Positions 23,937 through 33,369 of a stretch of DNA of 54,174 bases are shown piece by piece. Position 1 is the first letter of the stretch; every line of letters begins with the position of its first letter. A program made the position numbers and the translations under genes. Under the pieces are notes generated by a model, which saw only the letters and a list, made by a program, of their open reading frames with translations, had not been told where the DNA came from and did not search any database. Source of the stretch: Chroococcus sp. CMT-3BRIN-NPC107 (GTDB taxonomy: Bacteria; Cyanobacteriota; Cyanobacteriia; Cyanobacteriales; Chroococcidiopsidaceae); the NCBI GenBank assembly GCA_019359635.1, contig JAHHGY010000019.1, forward strand, positions 1 to 54,174. The letters run 5' to 3'.

Positions 23937-26900
23937 ATGGAAGAAACAGTCAAAATACTGGTAGTAGATGATGATGAAATAGACCGCATGGCGGTAAAGC
24001 GAAGTTTAACTTCTGCTGGTGTAGTTATGGAATGGTCAGAAGTTAGCGAATGTGAAAGCGCGATTGCCATTGTCCAACAGCAAACCTTTGACTGTATTTT
24101 TCTCGATTATTTACTTCCCGATGGCAACGGTTTAGAATTAGTGCAGCAATTCCGGGCTTTAGGAATTGCTGCGCCGATAGTTGTACTTACAGGATTTGGA
24201 GACGAACAAATCGCTGTAGAAGTCATGAAAGCCGGAGCTTTTGACTACTTACCCAAGTCGAGAATCACTCCAGAAAATTTATACCAAATTTTAAGTCAGG
24301 CAATACGTTTGTATCGGGCAGAACAAGCGGCGATAATTGCTGGAGAAAAACTTAGAGAAAGTGAAGAACGCTACCGTTTGGTATTAGAAGGCGCAAACGA
24401 TGGAATTTGGGACTGGTATTGCTCGACAAACGAGGTTTATTGCAACGATCGCTTATTAGAAATTATTGGCGAAGAACGAAGTCAATTTAACCTAACTCCT
24501 CATAATCTAATGGCACGAATGCACCCCGACGATGAGTCAAAGATTCGGAGCGCCATTTTTAACCATCTGCAACGGGGGGAAAAATGCGAAGCCCAGTTTC
24601 GGATGCTGCATTCGTCGGGAGAATACCGTTATTGTGTAGCTAGAGGAAAAGCCCAACGAGATCGCGCGGGTTGTCCGATGCGGATGTCGGGAATTATTAG
24701 CGACCTCACCGAAGCAAAGCAACTAGAATCAGCCCTAGAAGCTAGTGAATTGCGCTTTAAACGTTTAGCAGATGCCAACATCATCGGGATCGTGGTTACT
24801 GATGATGTTGGCACAATAATAGAAGCCAATACAGCTTTTTTAGACATGGTGGGTTACAGTGCTGAAGATGTGCATTTGGGGAGATTGCAATCATTGGTTG
24901 TTACCCCAAAAGAATACGAAAAAGCCGATAAAAAAGCCGCCGCCGAACTAAAAGCAAAAGGTGTATTTAGTCCCTACGAAAAAGAATATATCCGTCCGAA
25001 TAGCAGCCGCGTACCTGTATTGATTGGTGGGGCGATGGTGCAGGGAATTGTCGAAACAGCAATTTGCTTTGTCATCGATCTTAGCGATCGCAAACGCTCT
25101 GATGCCAAAATTGGCAAGCTCAATCGAGACTTGGAGCGCAGAGTGAGCGAAATGCAGACTCTACTAGACGCGATCCCGATTGGAATTGCGATCTCCCAAG
25201 ATCCTCAGTGTCAAAATATCCGCGTTAATCCCGCTTTAGCAAAACTCCTAGATTTACCAGTAGATGCCAATGTTTCTTTAAGCGCGCCTAGTAGCGATCG
25301 CCCGCACTATAAAGTTTACCACCAAGGAAAGGAATTAGCCGCAGAGGAATTACCAATGCAGCAAGCCACTACTAAGGGTGTTGAGGTAGTCGATAACGAA
25401 GTTGAAATTCTAGTTTCTGAAGGCAAACAAAAGCTTAAGTTACTAGCTAATGCCGTACCGTTGTTTGACGAACAAGGCAAAACTAGAGGTAGTGTAGGGG
25501 TTTTTTGGGATATCACCGAGCGCAAGCGCCTGGAAGAACAAGAGCGATTTTTAGCTGAAGCCAGCGCAATTTTGGCAACTTCTTTAGACTACAAAACTAC
25601 CCTCACAAACCTAGCAATGGCGATCGTTTCCGGTCAAGCCGATTGGTGTACTATAGATGTCCTCGATCAAAATTCAACTTTGCGCCCCGTTGCTTCAACC
25701 CACAAAGACGGTACAAAAATGTCATGGCTAGAACAATGGCGGAGTTATCGAGTCAATCTAAAAGCTACGGCTGGTGTATCTCAAGTAATTAAAAGCGGAA
25801 AAGCCCAACTACACACAGAGGTTACTCCAGAAATTATTGGTACAATTTCTCCCGATGCCCAGCAACGGCAGTTGATGGAAAGTTTAGGCTTTAATTCGTT
25901 TTTGTGCGTACCCTTGAAAGTGCGCGGGCGAACTTTAGGCGCAATTAGCTTGATGAGAGGTAAAGGACAAAGGCTGTACGATCAAACAGATTTATTGTGG
26001 GCAGAAGATTTAGCTCATCGCGCCGCTTTAGCCGTCGATAATGCCCGACTTTACCAGCAAGCTACCGATATTGGCGAAAATTTGCGGCGAGCAATTATTA
26101 TTTTGGGCGAACAGCAGCAACAGTTAAGAGTATTGCAGCGCATCACCAACTTATTAAACCAACGCTTAACTAACTTGCCAGGATTATTGCAAGTCATGGT
26201 GGGGGCGGTTTGTGATGGAATTGGCGAGGCGGAATTTGCGGCAATTTCTCTTTACGATCGCCAAAGCCAACAGCTACAATTAACAGCTACGGCGGGAATT
26301 AAACCGGAAAACTTAGACCTGCTTTCCGTTCAAGCTGATTTACTTCATCGCGTATTTTCTACAGGAGTGGCGCAATTAGTTAAAAAAACTAAAGTACCAT
26401 CTCCCCAATCATTCCACGATCCTGCCTCAATTTATGCTGTAGCTATTGAATCTGCCGCATCGGGAAGACTAGGAGTGCTGTTGATTGGCAATTGGCGAAA
26501 TGTTGAAGCTTTTGATGTGGAAGATCGCAACTTATTAGAAGCAGTAGGAGAACAAGCCGCGATCGCCATTAACAATGCTCGTCTGATTAACACTTTAGAA
26601 GAACGCGAAGAACGTCTAGGCTTACAAAACGACATCTTAGCCGCGCAAAACCGCGAACTAGAATCAACCCATAATCGCATTGCCCAGCAGAATTTGCAAC
26701 TAATTGAAGCAGCGCGGCTAAAATCACAGTTTTTAGCTACCATGTCTCACGAACTCCGTACCCCCATGAATTCGGTTATCGGTTTTGCTCAAGTATTGTT
26801 ACGTCAGCGCACCGCTAACCTAAGTCTCGCTCAAGCCGATATGGTAGAGAGGATCTTAAATAATGGTAAAAATCTCTTAGCCCTAATTAACGATATTCTC

Positions 26901-27449
26901 GACTTATCTAAAATCGAAGCTGGACGATTGGAATTAAAGCCCGAAGAATTTGACTTGACTCAATTAATTGCTACTACCATCGCCGAACTTCGCCCCTTAG
27001 CCGAGCAAAAACAGCTACCTTTACAACTTTACTCTAGGCTTGATAACCCAATAGTAGTTAACGATAGTACGAGATCGCGGCAAATTTTAGTTAATTTACT
27101 TTCCAACGCGATCAAATTTACCGATACAGGCAGCGTAGAAATAACTGCCAGCGAAATTAACCCCGCGCAAGTATTAATTAGCGTCAAAGATACAGGGATT
27201 GGGATTCCCGAATCGGAAGTAGAACATATTTTTGAAGAATTTAGGCAAGTCGATCAAACTACCACAAGGCAGCATGGAGGTACGGGCTTGGGGCTGGCGA
27301 TTACGCGATCGCTCGTACAGATGATGAAAGGCTCGATTAGTGTCGAAAGTAAGCTAGGGCAAGGTTCGACTTTTCATGTCTGTTTGCCTCGAAAAATAGA
27401 AGTGCAACCGCCGATAACTTCACCAAAAAATATCAAAACTATAGAGTAA
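23937..27449 (+). CDS. Hybrid kinase: REC-PAS-PAS-PAS-GAF-GAF-HisKA-HATPase
   Basis: 1170 aa. An N-terminal receiver (about 6-125) has phospho-acceptor Asp57 in FLDYLLPDGNG. PAS domains follow at about 145-260, 265-385 and 405-530. Two GAF-like regions are at about 545-700 and 735-885 (ATSLDYKTTLTNLAMAIV start of the first). A coiled linker leads to HisKA with His938 in FLATMSHELRTPMNSV. The ATPase has VKDTGIGIPESE and HGGTGLGLAITRS boxes. The GAFs show no obvious bilin Cys, though this was not checked exhaustively. With the receiver at the N-terminus, it can be controlled by an upstream kinase. It lies in line with the Rcp1-like gene and upstream of the CheB/CheR genes. Confidence 0.9.
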   Translation: MEETVKILVVDDDEIDRMAVKRSLTSAGVVMEWSEVSECESAIAIVQQQTFDCIFLDYLLPDGNGLELVQQFRALGIAAPIVVLTGFGDEQIAVEVMKAGAFDYLPKSRITPENLYQILSQAIRLYRAEQAAIIAGEKLRESEERYRLVLEGANDGIWDWYCSTNEVYCNDRLLEIIGEERSQFNLTPHNLMARMHPDDESKIRSAIFNHLQRGEKCEAQFRMLHSSGEYRYCVARGKAQRDRAGCPMRMSGIISDLTEAKQLESALEASELRFKRLADANIIGIVVTDDVGTIIEANTAFLDMVGYSAEDVHLGRLQSLVVTPKEYEKADKKAAAELKAKGVFSPYEKEYIRPNSSRVPVLIGGAMVQGIVETAICFVIDLSDRKRSDAKIGKLNRDLERRVSEMQTLLDAIPIGIAISQDPQCQNIRVNPALAKLLDLPVDANVSLSAPSSDRPHYKVYHQGKELAAEELPMQQATTKGVEVVDNEVEILVSEGKQKLKLLANAVPLFDEQGKTRGSVGVFWDITERKRLEEQERFLAEASAILATSLDYKTTLTNLAMAIVSGQADWCTIDVLDQNSTLRPVASTHKDGTKMSWLEQWRSYRVNLKATAGVSQVIKSGKAQLHTEVTPEIIGTISPDAQQRQLMESLGFNSFLCVPLKVRGRTLGAISLMRGKGQRLYDQTDLLWAEDLAHRAALAVDNARLYQQATDIGENLRRAIIILGEQQQQLRVLQRITNLLNQRLTNLPGLLQVMVGAVCDGIGEAEFAAISLYDRQSQQLQLTATAGIKPENLDLLSVQADLLHRVFSTGVAQLVKKTKVPSPQSFHDPASIYAVAIESAASGRLGVLLIGNWRNVEAFDVEDRNLLEAVGEQAAIAINNARLINTLEEREERLGLQNDILAAQNRELESTHNRIAQQNLQLIEAARLKSQFLATMSHELRTPMNSVIGFAQVLLRQRTANLSLAQADMVERILNNGKNLLALINDILDLSKIEAGRLELKPEEFDLTQLIATTIAELRPLAEQKQLPLQLYSRLDNPIVVNDSTRSRQILVNLLSNAIKFTDTGSVEITASEINPAQVLISVKDTGIGIPESEVEHIFEEFRQVDQTTTRQHGGTGLGLAITRSLVQMMKGSISVESKLGQGSTFHVCLPRKIEVQPPITSPKNIKTIE

Positions 27450-27519
27450 GTTAGTTAGGCTAAATCAAGTAAGCTAAATTACCCTAAAATTATTTACTTA
27501 CAAGGAAAAAATTACTGAA

Positions 27520-29145
27520 ATGTTTGGACATGACATCATTGTTGTCGGCGCTTCCGCCGGAGGAGTAGAAACTCTTTGCCAATTGGTCTGTGGATTACCC
27601 CCAGACTTACCAGCAGCAGTGTTTATTGTACTTCACGTCCCCGCGCACGGCAAAAGTGTGTTGCCAAAAATTTTAAATCGGGTGATGGCAAAACAGCACG
27701 GGAAATTAAAATTACAAGCTCGTCATCCTATCGACGGCGAATTAATTCAGCCAGGGCATATTTATGTTGCTCCCCCCGACAAACACTTACTAATTAAAGA
27801 TAGCTGCATTCATTTAGCACGAGGGCCGCGCGAAAACAGCCATCGCCCCGCCGTCGATCCTTTATTTCGCACAGCAGCCCGTACCTATGGCACAAGAGTT
27901 GTAGGGGTAGTATTATCAGGCTTGCTAGATGATGGTACGGCGGGACTTGCAGCCATTAAACAGTGTGGAGGAATAACGATCGCCCAAGATCCTGAAGAAG
28001 CCTTATATTCGGGAATGCCCCGCAGTGCGATCGAAAACGTTGAAGTTGATTACATTCAAAAAGTAGCCGATATTAGTAAAACCTTAGCTCAATTAGCTTC
28101 CGAACCCGTTTTAGAGTCAAAGGTGCAAGTACACCAGCAAATGGATATGGAAGCAAACATTGCCCAATTTGACTTAAATACTATGCAAAACAGCCAACGT
28201 CCCGGTATACCATCGGGTTTTGCTTGTCCTGAGTGTCGCGGCGCGTTATGGGAATTGCAGGATGGCAAGCTCATTCGCTTTCGTTGTCGTACAGGTCATG
28301 CTTACTCAATTAATAGCTTACTTGCCGAACAAACCGATGCTTTAGAAGTTGCTTTATGGAGCGCGCTCCGGGCGTTAGAAGAAAAAGCCGCCCTAACTGA
28401 GCGCATGGCAACCAGCGCGCGCACCCGCAGTCAAAACATTTCTGCAAAACGGTTTCAAGAGCAAGCCCAAGATAGCCAACAAAAGGCCGCTTTAGTTCGT
28501 CAAATGCTTCTAAGTGACAGTAGTGATGACTTATCTGCGGTAAACGGTCAACTATTAGAACAAAATTTAGACAATTCTATTTTATCTGATGCGAATCAAA
28601 ATAATTTGCACGTAGTAGCGATCGCATCTACCACCGATACTAAGGCTTTAAAAGAAGTTTTAGCGGCGTTAGATAGCTTTCCAGCAGCGATTATTGTGGC
28701 ACAGCAATTGTATCCTGAATATCCTAACGAGTTAGTAGATAAACTTAATAGTTGTACTAGCTTAAACGTTAAACTAGCCGAAGACGGAGATATATTGCGA
28801 GTTCAAACCGTATATATTGCTCCAAGTAGTCGCCATTTGTTAGTTAATCCTGATGGTAGGCTGACGCTATTGCAATCTAAATTAGTTCATTTTGTCAGTC
28901 CTTCCACCGATTTATTATTTGAATCGGTAGCCGGAAGCTTTAGGGAAAAGGCGATCGCACTAATACTAACACCCACAAGTAACGATGGAATAATGGGGAT
29001 GAGGGCGATTAGAGAAACGGGAGGTTATGCGATCGTTGCTCAAGGAGAAGAAAATATGCTTCAAGAATACCTTTCTATTGCCCAAGTGATTCCGGTTACA
29101 GAAATTGCTCAAACTTTAATCAATTTAGCAACTAGAGTGGAATAG
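27520..29145 (+). CDS. Duplicated CheB-like methylesterase, no receiver domain
   Basis: 541 aa. The first CheB catalytic domain (1-190) has the catalytic triad region: GASAGG (10-15), LHVP (about 38) and VLSGLLDDGTAGL (about 130-142). A Cys-rich segment FACPECRGALWELQDG with a later CRTGHAY follows near 230-265, a probable zinc ribbon often seen in this protein type. A second, degenerate CheB domain fills about 355-541: IASTTD replaces GASAGG, the His is lost (AQQLYPEYP) and the Asp region reads TSNDGIMGM. So half two is probably inactive. No REC domain is present, unlike chemotaxis CheB. The CheR-PAS gene follows 90 bp downstream. Confidence 0.87.
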   Translation: MFGHDIIVVGASAGGVETLCQLVCGLPPDLPAAVFIVLHVPAHGKSVLPKILNRVMAKQHGKLKLQARHPIDGELIQPGHIYVAPPDKHLLIKDSCIHLARGPRENSHRPAVDPLFRTAARTYGTRVVGVVLSGLLDDGTAGLAAIKQCGGITIAQDPEEALYSGMPRSAIENVEVDYIQKVADISKTLAQLASEPVLESKVQVHQQMDMEANIAQFDLNTMQNSQRPGIPSGFACPECRGALWELQDGKLIRFRCRTGHAYSINSLLAEQTDALEVALWSALRALEEKAALTERMATSARTRSQNISAKRFQEQAQDSQQKAALVRQMLLSDSSDDLSAVNGQLLEQNLDNSILSDANQNNLHVVAIASTTDTKALKEVLAALDSFPAAIIVAQQLYPEYPNELVDKLNSCTSLNVKLAEDGDILRVQTVYIAPSSRHLLVNPDGRLTLLQSKLVHFVSPSTDLLFESVAGSFREKAIALILTPTSNDGIMGMRAIRETGGYAIVAQGEENMLQEYLSIAQVIPVTEIAQTLINLATRVE

Positions 29146-29164
29146 ATGGCAAAAATTAAAAAAA

Positions 29165-29198
29165 GTTTTGCTTTGAAGTCAAGACTTCAAAGCAAAAC
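29165..29198. promoter_or_regulatory. Perfect 16-bp hairpin between the cheB-like and cheR-like genes
   Basis: GTTTTGCTTTGAAGTC (29165-29180) pairs perfectly with GACTTCAAAGCAAAAC (29183-29198), leaving only AA in the loop. It is preceded by a run of A on the plus strand and not followed by T, so it is not a plus-strand terminator. Its T-rich exit faces the minus strand, where no gene ends. It resembles the hairpin at 3491. Confidence 0.6.
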
Positions 29199-29234
29199 TC
29201 CAAAATATTTCTTCTCCTTTGCTGTGCGAGCCGT

Positions 29235-31094
29235 ATGAAAAATCTAGAAATAGACCCCGAATTTGAAGCCCTACTCGACTACATTAAAAACAATCGGGGG
29301 TTTGATTTTACAGGCTACAAACGCCCTAGCTTAATGCGCCGCGTCCAAATTCGGATGCAGGTAGCCGAAATGGAAACCTATGGCGACTATACCGATTATT
29401 TAGAAGTACATCCCGAAGAATTTTTACACCTTTTCGATACAATTTTAATTAATGTCACCTCATTTTTTCGCGATCGCACAGTTTGGGAATATATACAAAC
29501 AGAAATTATCTCCCAAATTGTGGCGCGAAAAGACTTAAAGCGCGATCGCATCCGTGTATGGAGCGCTGGCTGCGCTTCAGGGCAAGAAGCTTATACTCTA
29601 GCTATGGTACTTGCTGAAGTTTTAGGGATTGAGGAGTTTCATCAAAAGGTAAAAATTTACGCTACAAATGTAGACGAAGCCGCCCTCAATCAAGCACGCC
29701 AAGCTACTTACAGCCTTAAGGAAGTAGAAGGAATCCCCGAACCATTATTAGAGCGGTACTTTAAGCAAACTAATGGAAATTACACCTTTTGCCAAGATTT
29801 GCGCCGCGCCGTAATTTTTGGTCGTCACGACTTGCTACAAGATCCGCCAATTTCTCGCATCGATTTATTATCTTGTCGCAATACATTAATGTATTTCAAC
29901 GCTGAAACTCAGGCAAAAATTATCTCTCGGTTTCACTTTGCACTCAATTTCAGCAGTTTTTTAGTTTTAGGCAAAGCCGAGCTATTACTCAATCATAGTA
30001 ATTTTTTTGCACCCATAAACTTAAAACAACGCATATTTACAAAAATCGATCGAGAAAATAGTAAGGAGTATTTTTTGGGCAGCAATTATAGCAAAGAGCG
30101 AGAATACAACTACCCAGTTAATAACAACCTCTTACGGGATGCTGCTTTTGATATTAGCTCTATTGCTCAAATAGTTGTAGATATTAAGGGATTGTTGATC
30201 TTAGCCAACGAACAGGCGCGACTGTTTTTTAATCTCAGTTCTCAAGATATTAACCGCCCTTTGCAAGACTTGGAAGTTTCCTATCGTCCGGTAGAATTGC
30301 GATCGCACATCGACCAAGTTATTAAGGATCTTCGTGCAGTTTATCTCACTAACATTGGTTGGACAATTGCTAATGACGATTTTCACTTTTTTGATATCCA
30401 AATTACCCCCCTTTACGATGCTAGCAGAAAATTACTTGGTGTCAGTATTGGCTTTACCGAAGTTAGCCGTTATAAAAAGCTGCAAGAAGAAATCGAACAG
30501 GCCAGTCAAGAATTGGAGATGGCTTACGAAGAATTGCAATCTACCAATGAAGAATTAGAGACAACTAATGAAGAATTGCAATCATCCAACGAAGAATTAG
30601 AAACAACTAACGAAGAGTTGCAATCTACCAATGAAGAATTAGAAACAATGAACGAAGAATTGCAATCTACCAATGAAGAATTGCAGTCTATCAACTCTGA
30701 ATTGCGTTTACGCAGTGAAGAACTAAATCAAGCTAATAGCTTTTTAGAAGCAATTTTTAATAGCCTCCAGGGTGGCGTTGCAGTTTTAAATCGAGAATTA
30801 CTCATTCAAATTTGGAACGAAAAGAACGAAGAATTGTGGGGATTGCGGAGTGAGGAAGTTTTAGGACAACACTTTATGAATTTGGATATTGGTTTACCCG
30901 TCGAGCAGTTGCGTCAGCCAATTCGCAATTGTTTAGCTGGAGATATCAACGTCGTAGAAATGACTGTAGCTGCTGTCAATCGTCGAGGTAGACAAATCAT
31001 GTGCAAAATTACCTGCACTTCGTTAGTAAGCAGACTAGCAGAAAGTCGCGGTGTGATAGTTTTGACCGAAGAAATAGCTTCTCTCGAAGGTTAG
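29235..31094 (+). CDS. CheR-type methyltransferase with coiled-coil and PAS domain
   Basis: 619 aa. Residues 1-65 form the CheR N-terminal helical domain (GFDFTGYKRPSLMRRVQIRM), followed by the SAM-binding domain with VWSAGCASGQEAYTLAMVL (108-126), YATNVDEAALNQARQATY, and DLLSCRNTLMYF. After about residue 300 a PAS-like region (ELRSHIDQVIKDL to IGFTEVSRYKKL) leads into a coiled coil (about 415-500) built from 14-residue repeats ELQSTNEELETTNE, then a second PAS domain to the end. CheR methylates glutamates of receptors; here no receptor gene is present. It stands between the CheB-like gene and a PAS kinase, as in fused CheB-CheR-PAS-kinase proteins. Confidence 0.88.
   Translation: MKNLEIDPEFEALLDYIKNNRGFDFTGYKRPSLMRRVQIRMQVAEMETYGDYTDYLEVHPEEFLHLFDTILINVTSFFRDRTVWEYIQTEIISQIVARKDLKRDRIRVWSAGCASGQEAYTLAMVLAEVLGIEEFHQKVKIYATNVDEAALNQARQATYSLKEVEGIPEPLLERYFKQTNGNYTFCQDLRRAVIFGRHDLLQDPPISRIDLLSCRNTLMYFNAETQAKIISRFHFALNFSSFLVLGKAELLLNHSNFFAPINLKQRIFTKIDRENSKEYFLGSNYSKEREYNYPVNNNLLRDAAFDISSIAQIVVDIKGLLILANEQARLFFNLSSQDINRPLQDLEVSYRPVELRSHIDQVIKDLRAVYLTNIGWTIANDDFHFFDIQITPLYDASRKLLGVSIGFTEVSRYKKLQEEIEQASQELEMAYEELQSTNEELETTNEELQSSNEELETTNEELQSTNEELETMNEELQSTNEELQSINSELRLRSEELNQANSFLEAIFNSLQGGVAVLNRELLIQIWNEKNEELWGLRSEEVLGQHFMNLDIGLPVEQLRQPIRNCLAGDINVVEMTVAAVNRRGRQIMCKITCTSLVSRLAESRGVIVLTEEIASLEG
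30528..30695 (+). repeat. Four tandem 42-bp repeats inside the cheR-like gene
   Basis: Units begin at 30528, 30570, 30612 and 30654. Each encodes 14 residues of the type EELQSTNEELETTN, which is two heptads of a coiled coil. Units differ by a few synonymous and conservative changes, and the last one replaces ELET by ELQS. Copy-number change would alter coil length in steps of two heptads. Confidence 0.9.
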
Positions 31095-31266
31095 AAATAT
31101 TGTATTTTCCTATTCTTTCCCAAGAATTAAATAACATCTAACCCCTAAAGCAGATTAAGCAACAAGTTATATAAATTAGTATTAACGTAGACTTAGCAAA
31201 ATTAACGCTAATTGCCACAACACATAACGCTAATTCCTAACAATAAATTTATATTTATTAACAGCA

Positions 31267-32622
31267 GTGGAAAAAGCAATTGAAGACTTGGGAAACAAGA
31301 TGCAAAATTTTGTGCAAAAGATCGATGCAGTGCGCGATCGCGCGGCGGAACTTCAACAACGATACAGGGTATCTTGCGATCGCACAGAACAACTAATACC
31401 CCAAGCTTTGGCAGAATTAGAGACGGCTTTAGAAGAACTCCACGTCGCCGAAGAAGAAATGCGAGTACAAAACGAGCAGCTAGCGATCGCAAATATCAAA
31501 ATTCAAACCGAATATCAGCGCTATCAAGAATTGTTTGAATTTGCTCCCGATGGCTACTTAGTAACCGATTGTGCGGGACTTATTCGAGAAATTAATTGCG
31601 CGGCGGCAAAGTTAGTTAATGCTCCCCAAGCATATTTAATCGGTAAACCTTTAACTAACTATATTAAATTAGAACAGCGTCAAGCCTTCCGTACCCGCTT
31701 AAATCAACTACATAAAACGGATAAATTGACAGAATGGGAAGTGGGTGTTTGTCCGCGCCATGCGCCAACCATTGATGTATCAATAACTGTAGCAATAAGT
31801 CGCGATTTTCAAGGTAGACCCACAAGTTTGCGCTGGCTAATGCGCGATATTACAGCGCGAAAACTTGCCGAAGAAACTCTGCGTAAAACTCAGTTGCAAA
31901 ATTTACAATTACAAGAAAGTGCGCGGCTAAAGTCTCATTTTTTGGCGATTATGTCTCACGAATTACGTACGCCAATGAATGCAATTGTGGGTTTTTCTCA
32001 ATTGCTACTGCGTCAAAAATGCTCACCCCTTGCCAAAAATCAAGAAAATATGGTGGAGAGAATTTTTAATAACGGCAAGCATCTATTAAAGCTAATCGAA
32101 GATATTTTGCAAGCGGCTAAAATAGAAGCAAATAGTTTAGAAGTCGTACCGAAAGAGTTTAATTTGGCAGAAATAATCGAGGAAATTAAAGCCGAATATT
32201 GTCTCTTAGTCGAACAAAAAAATTTAACAATCGATGTAAGTCTAAACTTAGATAATCCGATGATTGTTAATGATAGCGATCGCCTCCGGCAAGTATTAGT
32301 AAATTTGCTATCAAACGCTATCAAATTTACTGAGATTGGCGGCGTAAAAATAAAAGTATGGGAATTGCCAACAGACAATATAGCAATTGCAGTTAGCGAT
32401 ACGGGTATTGGCATGGAGAAAGAAGATATCAAACTTATTTTTGCCGAATTTCGCCAACTAAACCAAACTATTACCCGTCAGCACGGCGGTACAGGCTTAG
32501 GATTAGCAATAAGCGATCGCTTAGTGAAGTTGATGGGAGGGCGAATTAGTGTAACAACCAAACTTCATCGAGGTTCAACTTTTACAATTACCTTACCTCG
32601 AAAGCCATTAGTCCAGAATTAA
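31267..32622 (+). CDS. PAS sensor histidine kinase
   Basis: 451 aa from a GTG start at 31267. The N-terminal 80 residues are a coiled region (ELETALEELHVAEEEMRVQN). A PAS domain follows at about 85-200 (FEFAPDGYLVTDCAGLIREI), then HisKA with His231 in FLAIMSHELRTPMNAIVGFS, and an ATPase with VSDTGIGMEKED and HGGTGLGLAISDR boxes. No membrane segment is present. The region from ARLKSHFLAIMSHEL onward resembles the end of the hybrid kinase at 23937, so the two may have arisen by duplication. It ends 15 bp inside the converging ABC permease gene, which stops at 32608. Confidence 0.88.
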   Translation: MEKAIEDLGNKMQNFVQKIDAVRDRAAELQQRYRVSCDRTEQLIPQALAELETALEELHVAEEEMRVQNEQLAIANIKIQTEYQRYQELFEFAPDGYLVTDCAGLIREINCAAAKLVNAPQAYLIGKPLTNYIKLEQRQAFRTRLNQLHKTDKLTEWEVGVCPRHAPTIDVSITVAISRDFQGRPTSLRWLMRDITARKLAEETLRKTQLQNLQLQESARLKSHFLAIMSHELRTPMNAIVGFSQLLLRQKCSPLAKNQENMVERIFNNGKHLLKLIEDILQAAKIEANSLEVVPKEFNLAEIIEEIKAEYCLLVEQKNLTIDVSLNLDNPMIVNDSDRLRQVLVNLLSNAIKFTEIGGVKIKVWELPTDNIAIAVSDTGIGMEKEDIKLIFAEFRQLNQTITRQHGGTGLGLAISDRLVKLMGGRISVTTKLHRGSTFTITLPRKPLVQN

Positions 32623-33369
32623 ACGCGATCGCTTGAACCTAGAAATTGCCAGCATTAATAACCCAAAATCTAAGCCCACAAGCACTACACAAGCAAAGAT
32701 AAATATCCTAGTAGTACCGCCAGTTTTAGCCGATAATATCAAACTTTCCTGCAACTGCATGGGGAGCAAACTTAAACCAAATAACGGCAGCCAAGTTAAA
32801 GCAATTGAAGCAAAAACTAACTGTTGCGCCGCTTGTTTTACGGTAGCTGCGCGTAAAGAAACAAGTACGCCAATACTGGCAGAAAGTGTTGCAGTTAATA
32901 ACCCTAAAATTCCCCCACCAACCACAACTCCTACAGGATAAAGAAGTATTCCACTTCCTGCTACAACAATATTTACTGTAATCAAAGCCACAAGTAGCAT
33001 AATTAGCGCCAGCAGCCAAGCATAACCAACGGCGGCGGCTACTTTTCCAAACAAAATTGCTCGCTCTGATAAAGGACTAGCTAAAAGCGTTTCCAAAGTA
33101 TGGCGCTCTCTTTCGCCAGCAAACGCATCTGCAATTATCGCCGTAACGGGGAGCATTGAAAGCCAACCCCACAATACCATCGACACGGGAGAATCTACCC
33201 AAACGTGCCCAACTTGAGCAGGTAAAAAAACGCCGAATATTAATACTGATGGCAGCAAACTTAATAAAATTGACCGTAAATTGCCGCGACTAAACAGTAA
33301 TTCTCGCCACTCTTTCCAAATTACCGCCCAAATATCGGCAAATTCTTTATTGAGTCTAATTATCTGCAA
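32608..33369 (-). CDS. ABC-2 type transporter permease
   Basis: 253 aa with six membrane segments. The amphipathic N-terminus (DIWAVIWKEWRELLFSRGNL) and the motif FAGERERHTLETLLASPLSERAIL are typical of ABC-2 exporter permeases. Start is TTG at 33369. This TTG overlaps the end of a small upstream ORF (stop at 33356-33358), so translation is probably coupled. The ATPase gene lies 5-prime of both. The substrate is unknown; candidates include sodium, lipids or antibiotics. Its tail overlaps the PAS kinase gene on the other strand. Confidence 0.85.
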   Translation of the reverse strand: MQIIRLNKEFADIWAVIWKEWRELLFSRGNLRSILLSLLPSVLIFGVFLPAQVGHVWVDSPVSMVLWGWLSMLPVTAIIADAFAGERERHTLETLLASPLSERAILFGKVAAAVGYAWLLALIMLLVALITVNIVVAGSGILLYPVGVVVGGGILGLLTATLSASIGVLVSLRAATVKQAAQQLVFASIALTWLPLFGLSLLPMQLQESLILSAKTGGTTRIFIFACVVLVGLDFGLLMLAISRFKRSRLILD

